NCBI GenBank assembly: GCA_002077065.1
Contig: NAJO01000044.1
Span: 186,001 to 250,000, forward strand
Source of the DNA: Cryoendolithus antarcticus
Taxonomy: Eukaryota; Ascomycota; Dothideomycetes; Cladosporiales; Cladosporiaceae
Direction of reading: 5' to 3'
Length of the DNA stretch: 64,000 nucleotides
Below, piece by piece: positions 50,655 to 61,417 of the stretch (position 1 is the stretch's first letter; each line of letters opens with the position of its first letter). Made by a program: the position numbers and the translations under genes. The notes under the pieces were generated by a model. That model made no database searches, had not been told where the DNA came from, and saw only the letters and a program-made list of their open reading frames with translations.

Positions 50655-53215
50655 ATGGCGTGGAAGATATGGAGCATCGGCGTGCTGCTGGCAGCAAGCT
50701 CAGCACTTGCACAGGAAGGCAGCGAGGTCTTCACTAAGTCCAGCAACGACTCGCTGCTCTGGGGACCATACAAGCCGAACCTATACTTTGGCGTGCGCCC
50801 ACGCATACCCAAATCCTTGACCACAGCGCTGCTATGGGCGCGGGTGGAGGACTTCAGCAAAGTCCAGAACAGTATTCGCCACACGTGCGAGCAGAATGAT
50901 GGCATGGCAGGCTATGGCTGGGATTCCTATGACCCTCGGAGTGGAGGTATCCAGACTATACACGACACTGGCAATGGCATAGACCTGGAGACGAGTTTCG
51001 TCAAGCTGGACTCGGGAGCTTGGGCGGCAAGAGTGAAGGGAACACCACGAGAGGATGCTGAGCCTCAGGGCGGCAGTCAGGGAGGGATTCAAACGCTCAA
51101 GTCTGCGGTCTGGCTAAATGTCGGCTTGGAGGGTCTGGGTAGTCTGGAAGTCAGAGATGCTGAGAGCGGGGAGGAGGCTGGCTTCGAAGGCGATGTGGTC
51201 ATTGAAGGGCAGTCGACAGATCTCGGAGACTTTGTTTTGAAAGTCACGGAACCCAGTAGCAACTCACATCCCATGCACAGCCATGCATCCTACCAGGCTA
51301 AGCCACTCGATCACACACTTGTTCACTCACTGCAAATTCAGGAAGAAGCGCTATGGCAAGCAAAGCGTGAGTCCATACTAGCATCTCTATGACACTTCAG
51401 TCATGCTGATTCTGACCAAGCATTGTTCCAGCCATTCTTTTCAGCTCGATGAAGTCCACGATCGACGGATATGTCGAGGAATATACTACCGAGAAGATGC
51501 CCCCGCCGTGGCAGACTTACACGATCCAGAACAACCCTGGGCAAGGCAACTCACATCTCGTGCAGAAAGTGTTCGAGGGCGCATTTGAGTTCGACATGAT
51601 CTTTGCATCGGCTTCACAGGAGTCATCTATCACGGCGGAGTCAATCGGCGAACGTATCTCGGAGGTGCAGAAGTCATTCGACGACAAGTACCTGCAAGTC
51701 CTGAAGCCACAGGCGCCTTTCACAGCTTCGAAGTACATCCCATTCGCCAAGAGTCTGTTCAGCAACCTCATAGGCGGCATTGGCTATTTCCAAGGCGATC
51801 AGGTCATCGATCGATCCTATGCCAGCGAGTACGACGAGGAGAGCGAAGGTTTCTGGATCGAGACGGCCGAAGCTCGTGGCCGTAACCAGCAGAAGGTCGA
51901 AGGACCTTACGAGCTGTACACTGCGATCCCATCAAGGCCGTTCTTCCCGCGAGGCTTCTTGTGGGATGAAGGCTTTCACTTATTGCCGATCCTTGACTGG
52001 GATCCAGAGCTAGTGATGCAGATCTTGTCGAGCTGGTTCAACCTCATGGATGAAGACGGCTGGATCGGACGAGAACAGATCCTAGGAAATGAAGCTCGAT
52101 CGAAAGTTCCAGGCGAGTTCCAGGTCCAGTATCCTCATTACGCAAATCCGCCTACCCTTTTCATGGTCCTCGAATCCATCCTTGACAAGGCTGATGTCGG
52201 GAGTGGCGCGACCAACAGCGCCCAGAAGCCACTGACCCCAGCTTCCTACGACTCAAAAGCAACGAAGCAGTGGTTTCGTACGCTCTACCCTCTTCTCAAA
52301 CGCCACTTCGCCTGGTACCGCCGCACCCAAATCGGCGATCTAAAGTCGTATGATGGCCGCGGCGATGCACCCTCACAGAAGGAAGCCTATCGCTGGCGCG
52401 GTCGCAGCGAACGCCACGTCCTCACCTCAGGTCTAGACGACTACCCACGGCCTCAGCCACCGCATCCAGGTGAGCTTCACACCGATCTGATCTCGTGGAT
52501 TGGCATGCTCAGCAGAGCTATGACGCGCATCGCAGGATACTTGGACGAGATTGAGGATGAGGCAAGCTTCACTAAGATCACGCAAGCTATCAAGAAGAAC
52601 GTCGATGCGCTGCATTGGGATGCAAAGGCGAAGACTTACTGCGATGCTACTGTTGATGAGTATGAGGAGAGCGTGCATGTATGTCACAAGGGATACATCT
52701 CGATCTTCCCATTCATGACTGGCTTGATGGGACCGAAGCATGAGCATCTCGGCGCTGTCTTGGATTTGATCGCTGATGAGGAGGAATTATGGAGTCCGTT
52801 CGGGATTCGAAGTTTGAGTCTGAAGGATGAGTTCTACGGTACCGATGAGAATTACTGGAGAGGACCGGTGTGGATGCCGTTGAACTACTTGATTGTGAAG
52901 GAACTTCTGGTATGTTCGACATCGTATAAGCACCGTGTCCGTTCAGCTTGCTTACTGACATTCATCCAGTCCCTCGCTCACACCTCTGGTCCACACCAGA
53001 AGCGCGCTGCAACGATGTACACGGCTCTTCGCAGCAACTTAGTAAACACCATCTACAACTCGTGGGAAGAGACTGGCTTCGCATGGGAGCAGTACAATCC
53101 CGAGACTGGCAAGGGACAGCGGACGCAGCACTTCACTGGCTGGACGAGTCTGATTGTCAAGGTGATTGCGATGCCGGATCTGAGTGGGAAGAAGGGAGGG
53201 CGTGATGAGTTGTAG
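50655..53215 (+). CDS. CWH41: Mannosyl-oligosaccharide glucosidase I (GH63)
   Basis: Exons 50655-51366, 51432-52909 and 52970-53215, 811 aa. Start chosen at 50655, giving signal sequence 'MAWKIWSIGVLLAASSALAQ'. N-terminal domain: 'SNDSLLWGPYKPNLYFGVRPR', here as SNDSLLWGPYKPNLYFG then VRPRIPKS. Catalytic (alpha/alpha)6 barrel: 'PFFPRGFLWDEGFHLLPI', 'SWIGMLSRAM', 'FYGTDENYWRGPVWMPLNYL' split at G-T/D, and 'WEQYNPETGKGQRTQHFTGW'. GH63 glucosidase I removes the outermost glucose from N-glycans in the ER, the first trimming step. The second intron (60 nt, gtatgt...tccag) is a multiple of three and stop-free, so an unspliced reading also stays open, but splicing restores 'VKELL-SLAHTSGPHQKR'. Confidence 0.96.
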
Positions 53216-53519
53216 GGCGTTAGGCTGAATCTGAAATCTTATTGCAGACATGTCATGCGTACCAGCATGCTCTCGCCGGAAAAGCAATCATACAATAAGG
53301 TAGTGTTCATAGGTAGTGAGTATACAGATACAGTCGCATGGCTCAGCGATGCCTGCACGCCACAAGGCACACGTCAGCGACCGTGTCGATGGTTTGACTA
53401 GATCGATAAGACACCTGCTCGTGGCATTTTTCCTTCGTCAAGGAACCGGCCCCGCTCTTGCGTGCAGCCTATTGTGAACCTTACCATTCGAGCATAATCT
53501 TTCTTGGTCGTCTCGAGCC
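53216..53519. other. Intergenic between convergent genes
   Basis: 3' flanks of glucosidase I and the PSD-family gene. Nothing supported. Confidence 0.45.
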
Positions 53520-54761
53520 TCAAGACACAGTAGCACCCTGCACAACTGCCTGTCCGACCCTCCACCCGACCTTCACATACGTCTCACAGTTCTTCGCCGT
53601 ATCTGCCTCATCCACCGTAGAGTTCGCCACCAGATCCTCGTCCAGCACAGCCGCTCCGGGCGGGAACAGCGTGATGACTGTACTCCCACCGTAGTAGAAC
53701 GCACCCAGACATTGCCCTCTCTGGATCTCCGAACCCGGAGCGATGCCGGGATTATACTTGATGCTGCCCACCAACATCGCGCCAACGGCGATGATCGCCA
53801 CAAGCGAGTTCGGATTGGAAGTCGGGCGTACAAGCATCACTGACCTGCGATTCTCGCAGAAGACGTCCAGCGTTCCCGCCTCGTTGATAGCTTGCGGGTT
53901 AACTGTGTAGTACGTGCCCGGGATCTCGGTGATGGATTCGACTCGTCCGGAGATTGGTGCGTGCCAGCGGTGGTAGTCCTGTGGTGCTAGACGGGCGATG
54001 ACCATGCTGCCTTGATCGAAAGTCGAAGCCGAGGGTTCGGAGCCCAGCAGACGAGCCATGGTGAAGCCGAAGCCCTTGATCCAGTACCTCGTTGCTGCGT
54101 CTGTAGTAGGAAAGGCAGTAAGACGGCAATCCGCTGGACTTGAGATGGCGAGAGCGTTCTCGGGCTCGGCCACAGGCCTCGCAGAAGTCTTGATTTCCCT
54201 CGCGAAGAAAGCATTGAAAGTCGCATACTTCGTCGGATCCGGCTCCACCATCTCGCCCAAACTCCCCTGCAATTCAAAACTCTCAATGAACGGCTGAATA
54301 TGCGCCACGGACTCTGGCGAATCATACTGCGCGCCCATCTTCTCGCTCTGAGCTTTGAGCAACGCCTGAGTCTGGTGCGATTGCAGCGCTTTGGCCTGCA
54401 CGGAGCCGTAGTAGAGCAGATGCATGCCCAGACGGACATACACGCTCATGGGCTCGAAGGACTTCTCGCCTGTTCCGCGGTCGATGACATAGTTTCCGAG
54501 ATGCCACTCGGCCTCAAAGTTAGTGAGGGAGTCGTAGGGGAAGACGCTACGGAAGAGGGAGTGGGCTGTGTCGTGGTGTCCGGGGATGTGCAAATGAGCT
54601 TTGGGAGGGGTGGCGTGGTCGCCAGCTTGGGTGGTAAGGCTGTCGAGGGTTGTGGCTGCGGCTGAGAAATGGTCCTCTGGAAGGGGTTTACCGGCGGGGG
54701 TCGCAGGTGTGATGGAGGAGAGCATGCTGCCGTCGAGGGTGTCGTTCGGTTGAGACGCCAT
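53520..54761 (-). CDS. Phosphatidylserine decarboxylase-family protein
   Basis: Single exon, 413 aa from the ATG at 54761 (MASQPNDTLDG); an in-frame ATG at 54869 would add 36 residues. The catalytic domain has 'YATFNAFFAREIKTSARP', 'AISSPADCRLTAF', 'DYHRWHAPISGRV', 'YYTVNPQAIN', 'NRRSVMLV' and the self-cleavage site 'YYGGSTVITLFPPGA'. In this family cleavage before the Ser of G-S-T makes the pyruvoyl cofactor; mitochondrial enzymes have L-G-S-T, the G-G-S-T here is like the Psd2-type. There is no mitochondrial presequence and no C2 domain, so it is a short soluble or membrane-peripheral member. It probably converts phosphatidylserine to phosphatidylethanolamine, though related enzymes act on other substrates. 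Confidence 0.88.
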   Translation of the reverse strand: MASQPNDTLDGSMLSSITPATPAGKPLPEDHFSAAATTLDSLTTQAGDHATPPKAHLHIPGHHDTAHSLFRSVFPYDSLTNFEAEWHLGNYVIDRGTGEKSFEPMSVYVRLGMHLLYYGSVQAKALQSHQTQALLKAQSEKMGAQYDSPESVAHIQPFIESFELQGSLGEMVEPDPTKYATFNAFFAREIKTSARPVAEPENALAISSPADCRLTAFPTTDAATRYWIKGFGFTMARLLGSEPSASTFDQGSMVIARLAPQDYHRWHAPISGRVESITEIPGTYYTVNPQAINEAGTLDVFCENRRSVMLVRPTSNPNSLVAIIAVGAMLVGSIKYNPGIAPGSEIQRGQCLGAFYYGGSTVITLFPPGAAVLDEDLVANSTVDEADTAKNCETYVKVGWRVGQAVVQGATVS

Positions 54762-55304
54762 GATGATCTCGGATTGGTGATGGTTGGCGGAGGAGGATAC
54801 CGTGGAAACTGAGAGTTTGTAGATCACAGGGAATGACAGCGCGGTTCGCCAGCACACATTTGTTTTCACTTAGGTAGATGATCTCGCCAATGCAAGTCGG
54901 TAGTGATGCCTTGGCTTCGCGAGGTCTGAAGCTGGCAGCAATCGCAGCTCGTCATGCAAGCTGACGTGATGCCGCGCAATTGCTCGTGATGCCGTGCGTC
55001 CATTGCGATGCCGACGGCGTTAGGCCATCTGTAAATTGAACCCTAATGATCCGAACGCCTACTCCAGATAAGCAATGTCAAGCACTCACAAGAATTTGCT
55101 AGAATTTATCTATAGAGCTATCCCATCGCCCATTGTCCTTCTCACTTCCTTGCGACCATTACACTGATCTGACTAAGAGTGGTCGAAGCAGCTCCATACA
55201 TAACATACTCATGAAAATGGTGGACTTCGGCCGATGATAATCAAATCGTGGCCAGAGGCATTATGCCCGGCCAATGGAGGGACCCTCTGCGGCTTCCAGC
55301 ACTT

Positions 55305-55402
55305 GCTGGGTTCGAACGCAGGACCTACGATACCACGAGCACCAGCAAAAGGGAAGAGATGACATTGCTGGCACCTTATCACTGTTGGCTAGCTACTTCC
55401 CT
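55305..55402 (-). repeat. tRNA-like/SINE-like element, copy 1
   Basis: Read on the minus strand it ends in GCGTTCGAACCC, a Pol III B-box-like sequence, with 'cttcccttttgctgg' about 35 bases upstream and 'agggaagtagct' at its 5' side. The same ordered blocks recur in copies 2 and 3. No intact cloverleaf can be folded by eye. Confidence 0.45.
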
Positions 55403-55770
55403 GCAGCGCTGTGCGCTTCTTATGTTCATATACCAGCATCCTGCACCATCCGACCTGCCGCCGTTTTTGCCGGGTGCGTGCAGCGATAGCTTGAGCAATG
55501 GGCACGACTACGGTGGACTTAAGAATCACAACGACAACAATTCGACGTCTGTCGAATTCCATGAGTGGCCGGCTGGTATACTATGCATCTTGAGCTTCAA
55601 TCATTAGGAACCCGAAGTACGAGTCACAATCTCGCCTAGCGTTCGTCAGCACCCTGGAAGATGCTCTTGTCTCGAAGGAGGATTCCACTAGCATAGAGCA
55701 CTTCTGCGGCTATTGCGAAAGTCCATGTTACCTCCGCGCCGTCACAATAGCCCTACACTCGTTACATCGA

Positions 55771-55900
55771 TGCTCGAACTCAGATCAAAGCAGATTTGAT
55801 CCTTTGACCGCACCAAAAGGGAAGCAGCGCCAAGCTGAATCAGACCGCTCCTTTAGTCCCCTAGCCATCATCGGCTGCCCTGATAGTAGCTGACTTCCCT
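55771..55900 (-). repeat. tRNA-like/SINE-like element, copy 2
   Basis: On the minus strand: 'agggaagtcagct', then 'gatTCAGCTTGGCGCtg' (A-box-like), 'cttcccttttggt' and a decayed 'GAGTTCGAGCA' B box. It shares these blocks in order with copies 1 and 3 and is the most diverged at the B box. Confidence 0.4.
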
Positions 55901-56261
55901 AGCACCAATGCTTTGGAGCCCACGACCCATGTACGAGGTGTAGCGTGCGATGGAAGCAGACGAACTGGTGCGACCCGTACTCGCCCCGGAGGACGGAGCA
56001 CAGCATCTCACTGGGGCGAGTGTATAACACAACTATGCTTCCTGAGGGGATAGAACGCACTATGAATTCCGTGAAGTCAACGTGGACGCATCATGGATCG
56101 GCAAGCGTTTGTTAAGCTGCGATGTTGCCTCAATCTGGTTTGAGGCGAGGACGAGCTGGAGTAGTATCTAGTCGCGTCAGACCTTCTCTCAATCCAGCAA
56201 ATCCAGAATTCGGCACGAAGCAGTGTGTGATACCGAAAGACAGGTACGGAAGATCCCACAC

Positions 56262-56415
56262 GGGAAGATTCGAACCCAGGTCAACGCTTTCCCGTGTCGG
56301 CAAAAGGGAAGAAGCCACGGCTGATCAGACCGGGACTACCACGTTGCAAGTTGAATTCCAGGTCGCAGGGTCATAAGCCGCGCAGGCTTGCCACGTTGGA
56401 GCAGCTAACTTCCCT
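56262..56415 (-). repeat. tRNA-like/SINE-like element, copy 3
   Basis: The best-preserved copy. Minus strand order: 'agggaagttagctgc', 'ggtctgatcagccgtggc' (A-box-like), 'cttcccttttgccg', 'ctGGGTTCGAATC' (good B box), about 50 bases from A-box-like to B-box-like sequence. That spacing fits Pol III type 2 promoters of tRNA genes and tRNA-derived SINEs. Confidence 0.5.
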
Positions 56416-57196
56416 GACGGACCTGTCGGACAATTGCAGTATATAGACAGTGGCCTTTGAGCTGTAGCGGTGAGCAGACGTGCAACGGATACCTGCAGAT
56501 GCGTAGGGGATGGCAGGCATTTACCAGTGTGCTATGCTAGCATGATAACATCAACGAATCGCTTAGGAAAGGTGGTAGAGACATCCTGGTATGACGGACA
56601 CTGTAGCGTGGACTGATTTTCCAGCATGAACAGCTCCTGATACCAAGAACTACTTCAATTCTCCTCATGACTGGGATGTCAACATCACTGGCCGTATCCG
56701 CAGAGCACTACAACGCTATTTCGGTCAGAGACTGCAATCGTGTAAGCTCTATCAACATATGCACTCCAAATCTTTGGTGTTTGACTCCCCAGCTTCCACG
56801 GACTTTTCTGTCTGCATCATCGTGAACGGCGCTCCTGGTACGCGCAGGAGCGAAGCTGAGCCAACCATCCCCTTCGAGAAGTAGGCCTGGAGAAGACCAC
56901 ATCTAAGGTCAGGGTGACGTCCGAGAGGAACGGTTGCCTTGGCCGAAGTGGTGCGTCTTTTCGAATGCTTCAAAGCGAGGTGGAGTCGACGACACTGACG
57001 CTCATTTGATCACGGTCCGTGCTGTTCTGATTGAGTCGATAGTAACCTGGAAATTGAGTGCCTGCTACAGTTCACAAGGGCGCCAATCATGATTCTCGCT
57101 AGGTCGCAACGATGATTCAATGGGGTGGACTCATTCAGTAGCTACGGACGCCCGTAGAAGCCTCCATAAGCGCCACACTAATCCAAGCAGAGTCCC

Positions 57197-58887
57197 TCAT
57201 ATACTGATGAGTCTTTGTACTGTACTTGAAGTCCTCGTGACCTGGCAATAAGATACCCCAGGGTCTACCATGAGCTCTGCGTCCGCTTCCGCAACCGAGG
57301 AGCGAGATGGCGTACGACACGGCGTGATCGCATAAGTCGCCGGACCTACATTGATGACATTGCCAACTTCATCGTTCGCCCAGGAATCACTGTGCTTTGA
57401 GCCAACCGACAGCGTTCGGAGTGGCGGCAACTCAAGTTGCAGACGTCTGCAGTTGGCGTGGTTGGCGAGCGCACGCACCCAATCGTCCAGTAATGCCATG
57501 TAGTACCAAGCAGTGTCCTCTTCTACGAAGTAGACTACGCCCCATGGTAGTAGGGCTTCGGTGAATTCGTCGCCTTCGTCACTGCTGCCGAAGCCCTTCG
57601 GGTATATATCGCCGCTTGCGACTGGCATATTCACCAAAGTGACAGTGTCAAGCTTTGGCAATGCGACAATGGTGTTGATGTATGGTTTCAGTTGATCGAA
57701 GTCGGGAATCGTGCCCAGTGACGGTAAGTTCGATATCGGAATGCTGATAGTCAGCTCTCGTAGGTCTCGATGATGATGGCTGATCAGTGACAGGTCCTCG
57801 AGAACTACCGGAAGTACCTTGTACGTCCCAGGGAGCAAGGTCAGATTCGTCAATGCGCTTGGCCGATCGAGCAATAGGTGCATAGACCAGGGCTCGTCAT
57901 GCCAGTCACGATGGTAGGTGACGTCCAGACTCAGCAGCTTGGGGCTGGCGTGTGCAAGCCGTCCCAAGAGTGAGATACAGGGAGATCGAGCGCCGTCCCC
58001 ACTGATGAACGAAAAAGACCGCAGATTTGAAGGCGTGGATTCATACAAGTCGGAAAGCGACGAAAGCATTTCCGACATGCCGTAGCACTGGTGTAAGGCA
58101 AGATGCTCCAGCTTCGTGAAATCAAATGGCCACTCAAGCCGACTTGAGATGCTGGGATAGCCGGTAGAGATGAATTGTAGCGATTTGAACGGTCTCGGCG
58201 GTGACCAGTCAAACATGAATAGCGGTTCAGCGCCTCCGGCTGCCTCGTTATCCGCGTCACCCACACTCAAGTGCTGCAGTTGAGGTGCGTATTGTAATGC
58301 TTTGGTGGACTGCATCATGTCGTGGCGACATACGTTGGGGTAGTATGGGAGGTACAGCCTTTGTAGAGAATGTAAGTAGTCGCCTGCTGGGAGTGGGCTG
58401 TCGAGCCTGGCGTCCAAAGTCTGTAGTGTCGACTGCCAGGAGAGAATGCATATCAGGGTAGCGTTGTCGACTCGAATGTCGGAGGAAATACTGCAACATG
58501 TGTCAAAGGTGCTCATCCACACAATATGACAGCCTTTGTCACTCACTACAGCTCTTGTAAGCGACTTCGCGGTATATTGCAGACGATGTGTCGGATGGCA
58601 TGACATACTAAGGCACGGTCGGGGGCACTACCAAAGCTGTCACAAGCCGAGAGGCATCTCAGTATGCGAGTGTGCTTCAAGCTACTGTTTGTGAGCAGGG
58701 AGTGTATAGTGCCGGCATTCAGCAACGCGCGAACGTCGATAGTCATGTCGCGGTAAAGAGCCGGCGTTGCTGCACGATAGAGGTCTCTGCTGGTCAAGCA
58801 TACTTGCGCGAGATCAAATGGATCGGTGATGTGCTGTATGATGTGGCAGAGTAGCTCAGGTGGTAGACGAGGAATGGAATCACTCAT
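57197..58887 (-). CDS. F-box-like protein with LRR-type repeats
   Basis: Exons 58547-58887 and 57197-58490 (minus), 544 aa; 56-nt phase-2 intron (gtgagt...ttgcag) giving 'RLQEL-YISSDIRV'. The N terminus 'IPRLPPELLCHIIQHI' followed by 'LAQVCLTSRDLYRAATPALY' is the F-box pattern (L-P-x-E-(L/I)-(L/I) ... L ... L ... V-C ... R ... P-x-L-(Y/W)), which binds Skp1 in SCF ubiquitin ligases. The rest has recurring L-x-x-L units ('LQRLYLPYYPN', 'LEHLALHQCYG', 'LRELTISIPI', 'LDTVTLVNMPV') typical of leucine-rich arcs in such fungal proteins. Specific target unknown. Confidence 0.8.
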
Positions 58888-59213
58888 GTTGGCTGCGACT
58901 AACGCCTCAGGTATTGAAAGGAATGTGCCAGCAACGAGTCCCTGTGCGAGCGATGAAGTCAGGCAATTGAGACGTCAGGGCTCATCGATGCGCTTGGGGA
59001 CAACATCGCAGACGACGGCGATGTCTCTTCCCGCCCCTAGTAAACGACAGCCTAGTGGGAAAGTCTGGTTGAGATGACGTGAGGTAGCAAACGGTCTCCC
59101 ATATAGTCGGCTACACAATCCGCATTCGGCAAATCTCGGGGCCGGGACATCCAACAACCTTGGACCAAGGGCCCATCGTCTTGGGGTCACGACACTACAT
59201 CGAGTACTCCATA
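58888..59213. promoter_or_regulatory. Divergent promoter, F-box-like gene / thioredoxin-like gene
   Basis: 326 bases separate the two divergent start codons. No specific motif recognised. Confidence 0.45.
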
Positions 59214-59732
59214 ATGTCGTTACGAGCACTGCGCACGCTAAGGATTGGTCTCACCACCCGCCACTTCAGCACCTCGCGGGCAGTCCTGGCCAAGAACCGC
59301 ATCTACCCCAGCACCATCCGCAACGAGGATGAGCTCCAGACGCTCCTCCTCATGTCTGCTAGCAGTCGCACACCTCTACTGACCTTCTGGATGGCCAATT
59401 GGTGCAGCTCATGCAAAGTCGTCTCACCACTGCTGAAAGAGCTCATTGAGAGGGACGGCATTGGTGAACATCAAGGCGGCGTTGCATTCGCTGAGGTGGA
59501 GATGGACAGCCCGGATCTGGGCGGCGTGGGTGGTATTGGCATGCGATACATGATCAACTCGATTCCGACGCTGCTGGCTTTTGACCGGCAGGAGCCACAG
59601 ATCGAGACGAAGGTCAGCAAGCTGGGTGATCTGAAGAACAGGGAATTTTTGGTGCGGTGGATTGAGACGGAGGCAGCTAGGCAAGGGCAGGGTGGTGCTG
59701 GTGGGAGCTTGTGGGGGCTGTTTGGACGATGA
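59214..59732 (+). CDS. Mitochondrial thioredoxin-like protein
   Basis: Single exon, 172 aa from ATG 59214. The first 30 residues 'MSLRALRTLRIGLTTRHFST' are Arg/Ser/Leu-rich without acids, a mitochondrial presequence (inference). The thioredoxin fold follows: 'TPLLTFWMANWCSSCKVVSP' with the active-site C-S-S-C, 'VAFAEVEMDSPDL' and the cis-proline strand 'MINSIPTLLAF'. The redox motif CSSC differs from the classical CGPC, so it may act as an oxidoreductase of a different potential. C-terminal Gly-rich tail. An in-frame upstream ATG at 59160 lacks targeting character. Confidence 0.88.
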   Translation: MSLRALRTLRIGLTTRHFSTSRAVLAKNRIYPSTIRNEDELQTLLLMSASSRTPLLTFWMANWCSSCKVVSPLLKELIERDGIGEHQGGVAFAEVEMDSPDLGGVGGIGMRYMINSIPTLLAFDRQEPQIETKVSKLGDLKNREFLVRWIETEAARQGQGGAGGSLWGLFGR

Positions 59733-59858
59733 GCATGACACAGCGAGTTTGGGCCGCGCAGGAATTCAAGCCCTCCATGATCGAGTAATGCACTCGGTAT
59801 CAAAGCTTGTAAGCCCCACAGTATGGCCTTGTAGCACAACGGAGGCAATGCCGCTACT

Positions 59859-60179
59859 ATGCCTACGAGCCAGCAAGACTCCGAATTACACGTCGATGGA
59901 ATAGCCGTGCGCACAGTCAATCAGGTGCCCATACACGCAATGGGCCACGAAGATCGCAATGGCCAGCATTTCTTTGTTCGATATCAGTCCGCATGCGTCC
60001 GCTGCAACAGATCTCCAGGAATGTCTTTATCATGCATTGCTATGCTTGCGACATGCACATTTCGCATACTGGGCTTGACTCATGTCCTGCAATCGTTGAT
60101 CCAACACCGTCAGCTGATGCACAACGACCATGGCCGCCTACACTGCCCCGGCTGCAACGGGACCGTCAGCGAACTGTGA
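59859..60179 (+). CDS. Possible small cysteine-rich protein
   Basis: A 106-codon frame with two C-x2-C pairs, 'SACVRCNRS' and 'LHCPGCNGT', spaced as in a small zinc ribbon, plus single cysteines between. An overlapping frame (59993-60316) also contains 'HCYACDMHI', so the true exon structure is unclear; a spliced or frameshifted zinc-finger gene is possible. It overlaps the start of the broken gene at 60130 in another frame. Low confidence; no family recognised. Confidence 0.3.
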   Translation: MPTSQQDSELHVDGIAVRTVNQVPIHAMGHEDRNGQHFFVRYQSACVRCNRSPGMSLSCIAMLATCTFRILGLTHVLQSLIQHRQLMHNDHGRLHCPGCNGTVSEL

Positions 60180-61130
60180 TCAGAGGAGCACGCATCCCGG
60201 TTTCGTCGTTGGCGCTTGCTCGAGCCTCACAAACCATCCTATACCGCTACTGTTCGGCGTTGCTCTTGCTCGGTATGCTCCAGTGCGCTGCTCTCATCTC
60301 GGGGGCCATCCAATGACTCCGGTCCCGCCAGGCTATTTGATCTGCAAGTATTGCGAGGAGAGGAATCATCTTCGGCCATACGTGGTCAATGATCTCAAAT
60401 GCTGCGCACGCTGGTACCACGTGGGGTGTTTGCGCCACCATTCCTGCCCGCATGGGAGCCGCCAGATGCCAAGTTCTTCATGACTCGGCTATGCTCCGTC
60501 TGCGAGATTCGAGAGCGTATTCGCGAGAGATGGTTATCGGGAGCTGTGGGTACTGGGCATGGACCGCCGCCGCCAGCCCCACCACTAGCAGTGCAAGCTC
60601 GGATGTATGCATGGCCTCGAGATACCTGTACTTGTTGCACTCCTCTGCTTGGTCCTACCAATTCCCGGACATGCAGCGACCATCTTGAACAAGACTGGAA
60701 AGCTGCGAGAACGACCTTGATGCGTAATGTAAAGAACACTAGAAGATTCTTGCGCTCCATTACCATGCATCAAGGCACTCGTGCTACTCACCTAGCCACA
60801 AAGCGTACTATAGCCGCCCGCGACATGCTTCATCCCATGCAGACTCTAGCCCAACGCAATGGGCTGCCACGGAACTTGTACATGCAAAGCCGGGCTTGTC
60901 GATGCGGAGACGACACCGTGACACCTGGTATGGAGACAGTTTTGCAGTGCATGGCTTGCGAAGGGATCAGAATAATCTCGAGATGGGCTGTATTACCAGG
61001 GACGATGCCGCCTGCTGTGTGGCCCCCGTTTGCGCTGCCCGGCGTCGCTGCGGGTTATCATATTCCAAACTCGGTCACGCATCCTGCGATGTTTGCGTTC
61101 CATCGTGCAGCAATTTTACCGCGCATCTAG
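60130..61130 (+). pseudogene. Frameshifted copy of the cysteine-rich gene at 62884
   Basis: The first part lies in the frame that runs to 60483 ('GACSSLTNHPIP', 'ICKYCEERNHLRPYVV'), the second in the frame ending at 61130 ('MTRLCSVCEIRERIRERW', 'CTCCTPLLGP', 'CSDHLEQDW', 'ACRCGDDTVTPGMETVLQCM'). Each half aligns in order with the single open frame at 62884-63972, so the switch near 60400-60440 looks like a one-base deletion, possibly at the GGGG run there. No intron of reasonable length fixes the frame. Either a pseudogene or an assembly error. Function of the family unknown; the paired cysteines suggest zinc binding. Confidence 0.6.
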
Positions 61131-61417
61131 ACAAAGTGCCATTGGACTTGGACGGATGTGTACTCTTTGCTCAATACTCATGTCGCTCCCGGAGGGAGGT
61201 TGTAAGCCGCTTTCCATGCCCGATTCAACGAATCAGTCGGGGGCGCAAGTGAATGGTTGGCTCGATGTATGGGTCGCTCTTGCCTGGCGGGATGTCTCGG
61301 TTCACTACTAGCGTAATCGACAAGAGTCTGCCCAATCCTTATCAAATTCCTTAGCCACACCGAGATCATTGTTCGGCCAGTAACAACTCAACTCGATTCA
61401 TCACACTATCTGCCATC

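Larger units (their letters stand above)
54762..57196. other. Gene-poor 2.4 kb with tRNA-like repeats
   Basis: The longest stretch without a gene in the window. Short frames are scattered and non-homologous. Three copies of a related element sit at 55305-55402, 55771-55900 and 56262-56415 (listed separately). The first part is also the promoter of the PSD-family gene; the last part is the 3' flank of the F-box-like gene. A few lines near 56800-57120 have no feature I recognise. Confidence 0.55.

Noticed and set aside
55248..55607. 119-codon plus-strand frame
   Set aside because: Overlaps the tRNA-like repeat and has no domain.
55305..56415. Functional tRNA genes
   Set aside because: B-box-like sequence is present but T-arm and acceptor stems do not pair well, so called as tRNA-like repeats only.
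60398..60480. Intron to explain the frame switch in the broken cysteine-rich gene
   Set aside because: Available GT-AG pairs are under 55 nt with wrong phase or create a stop; a frameshift fits better.
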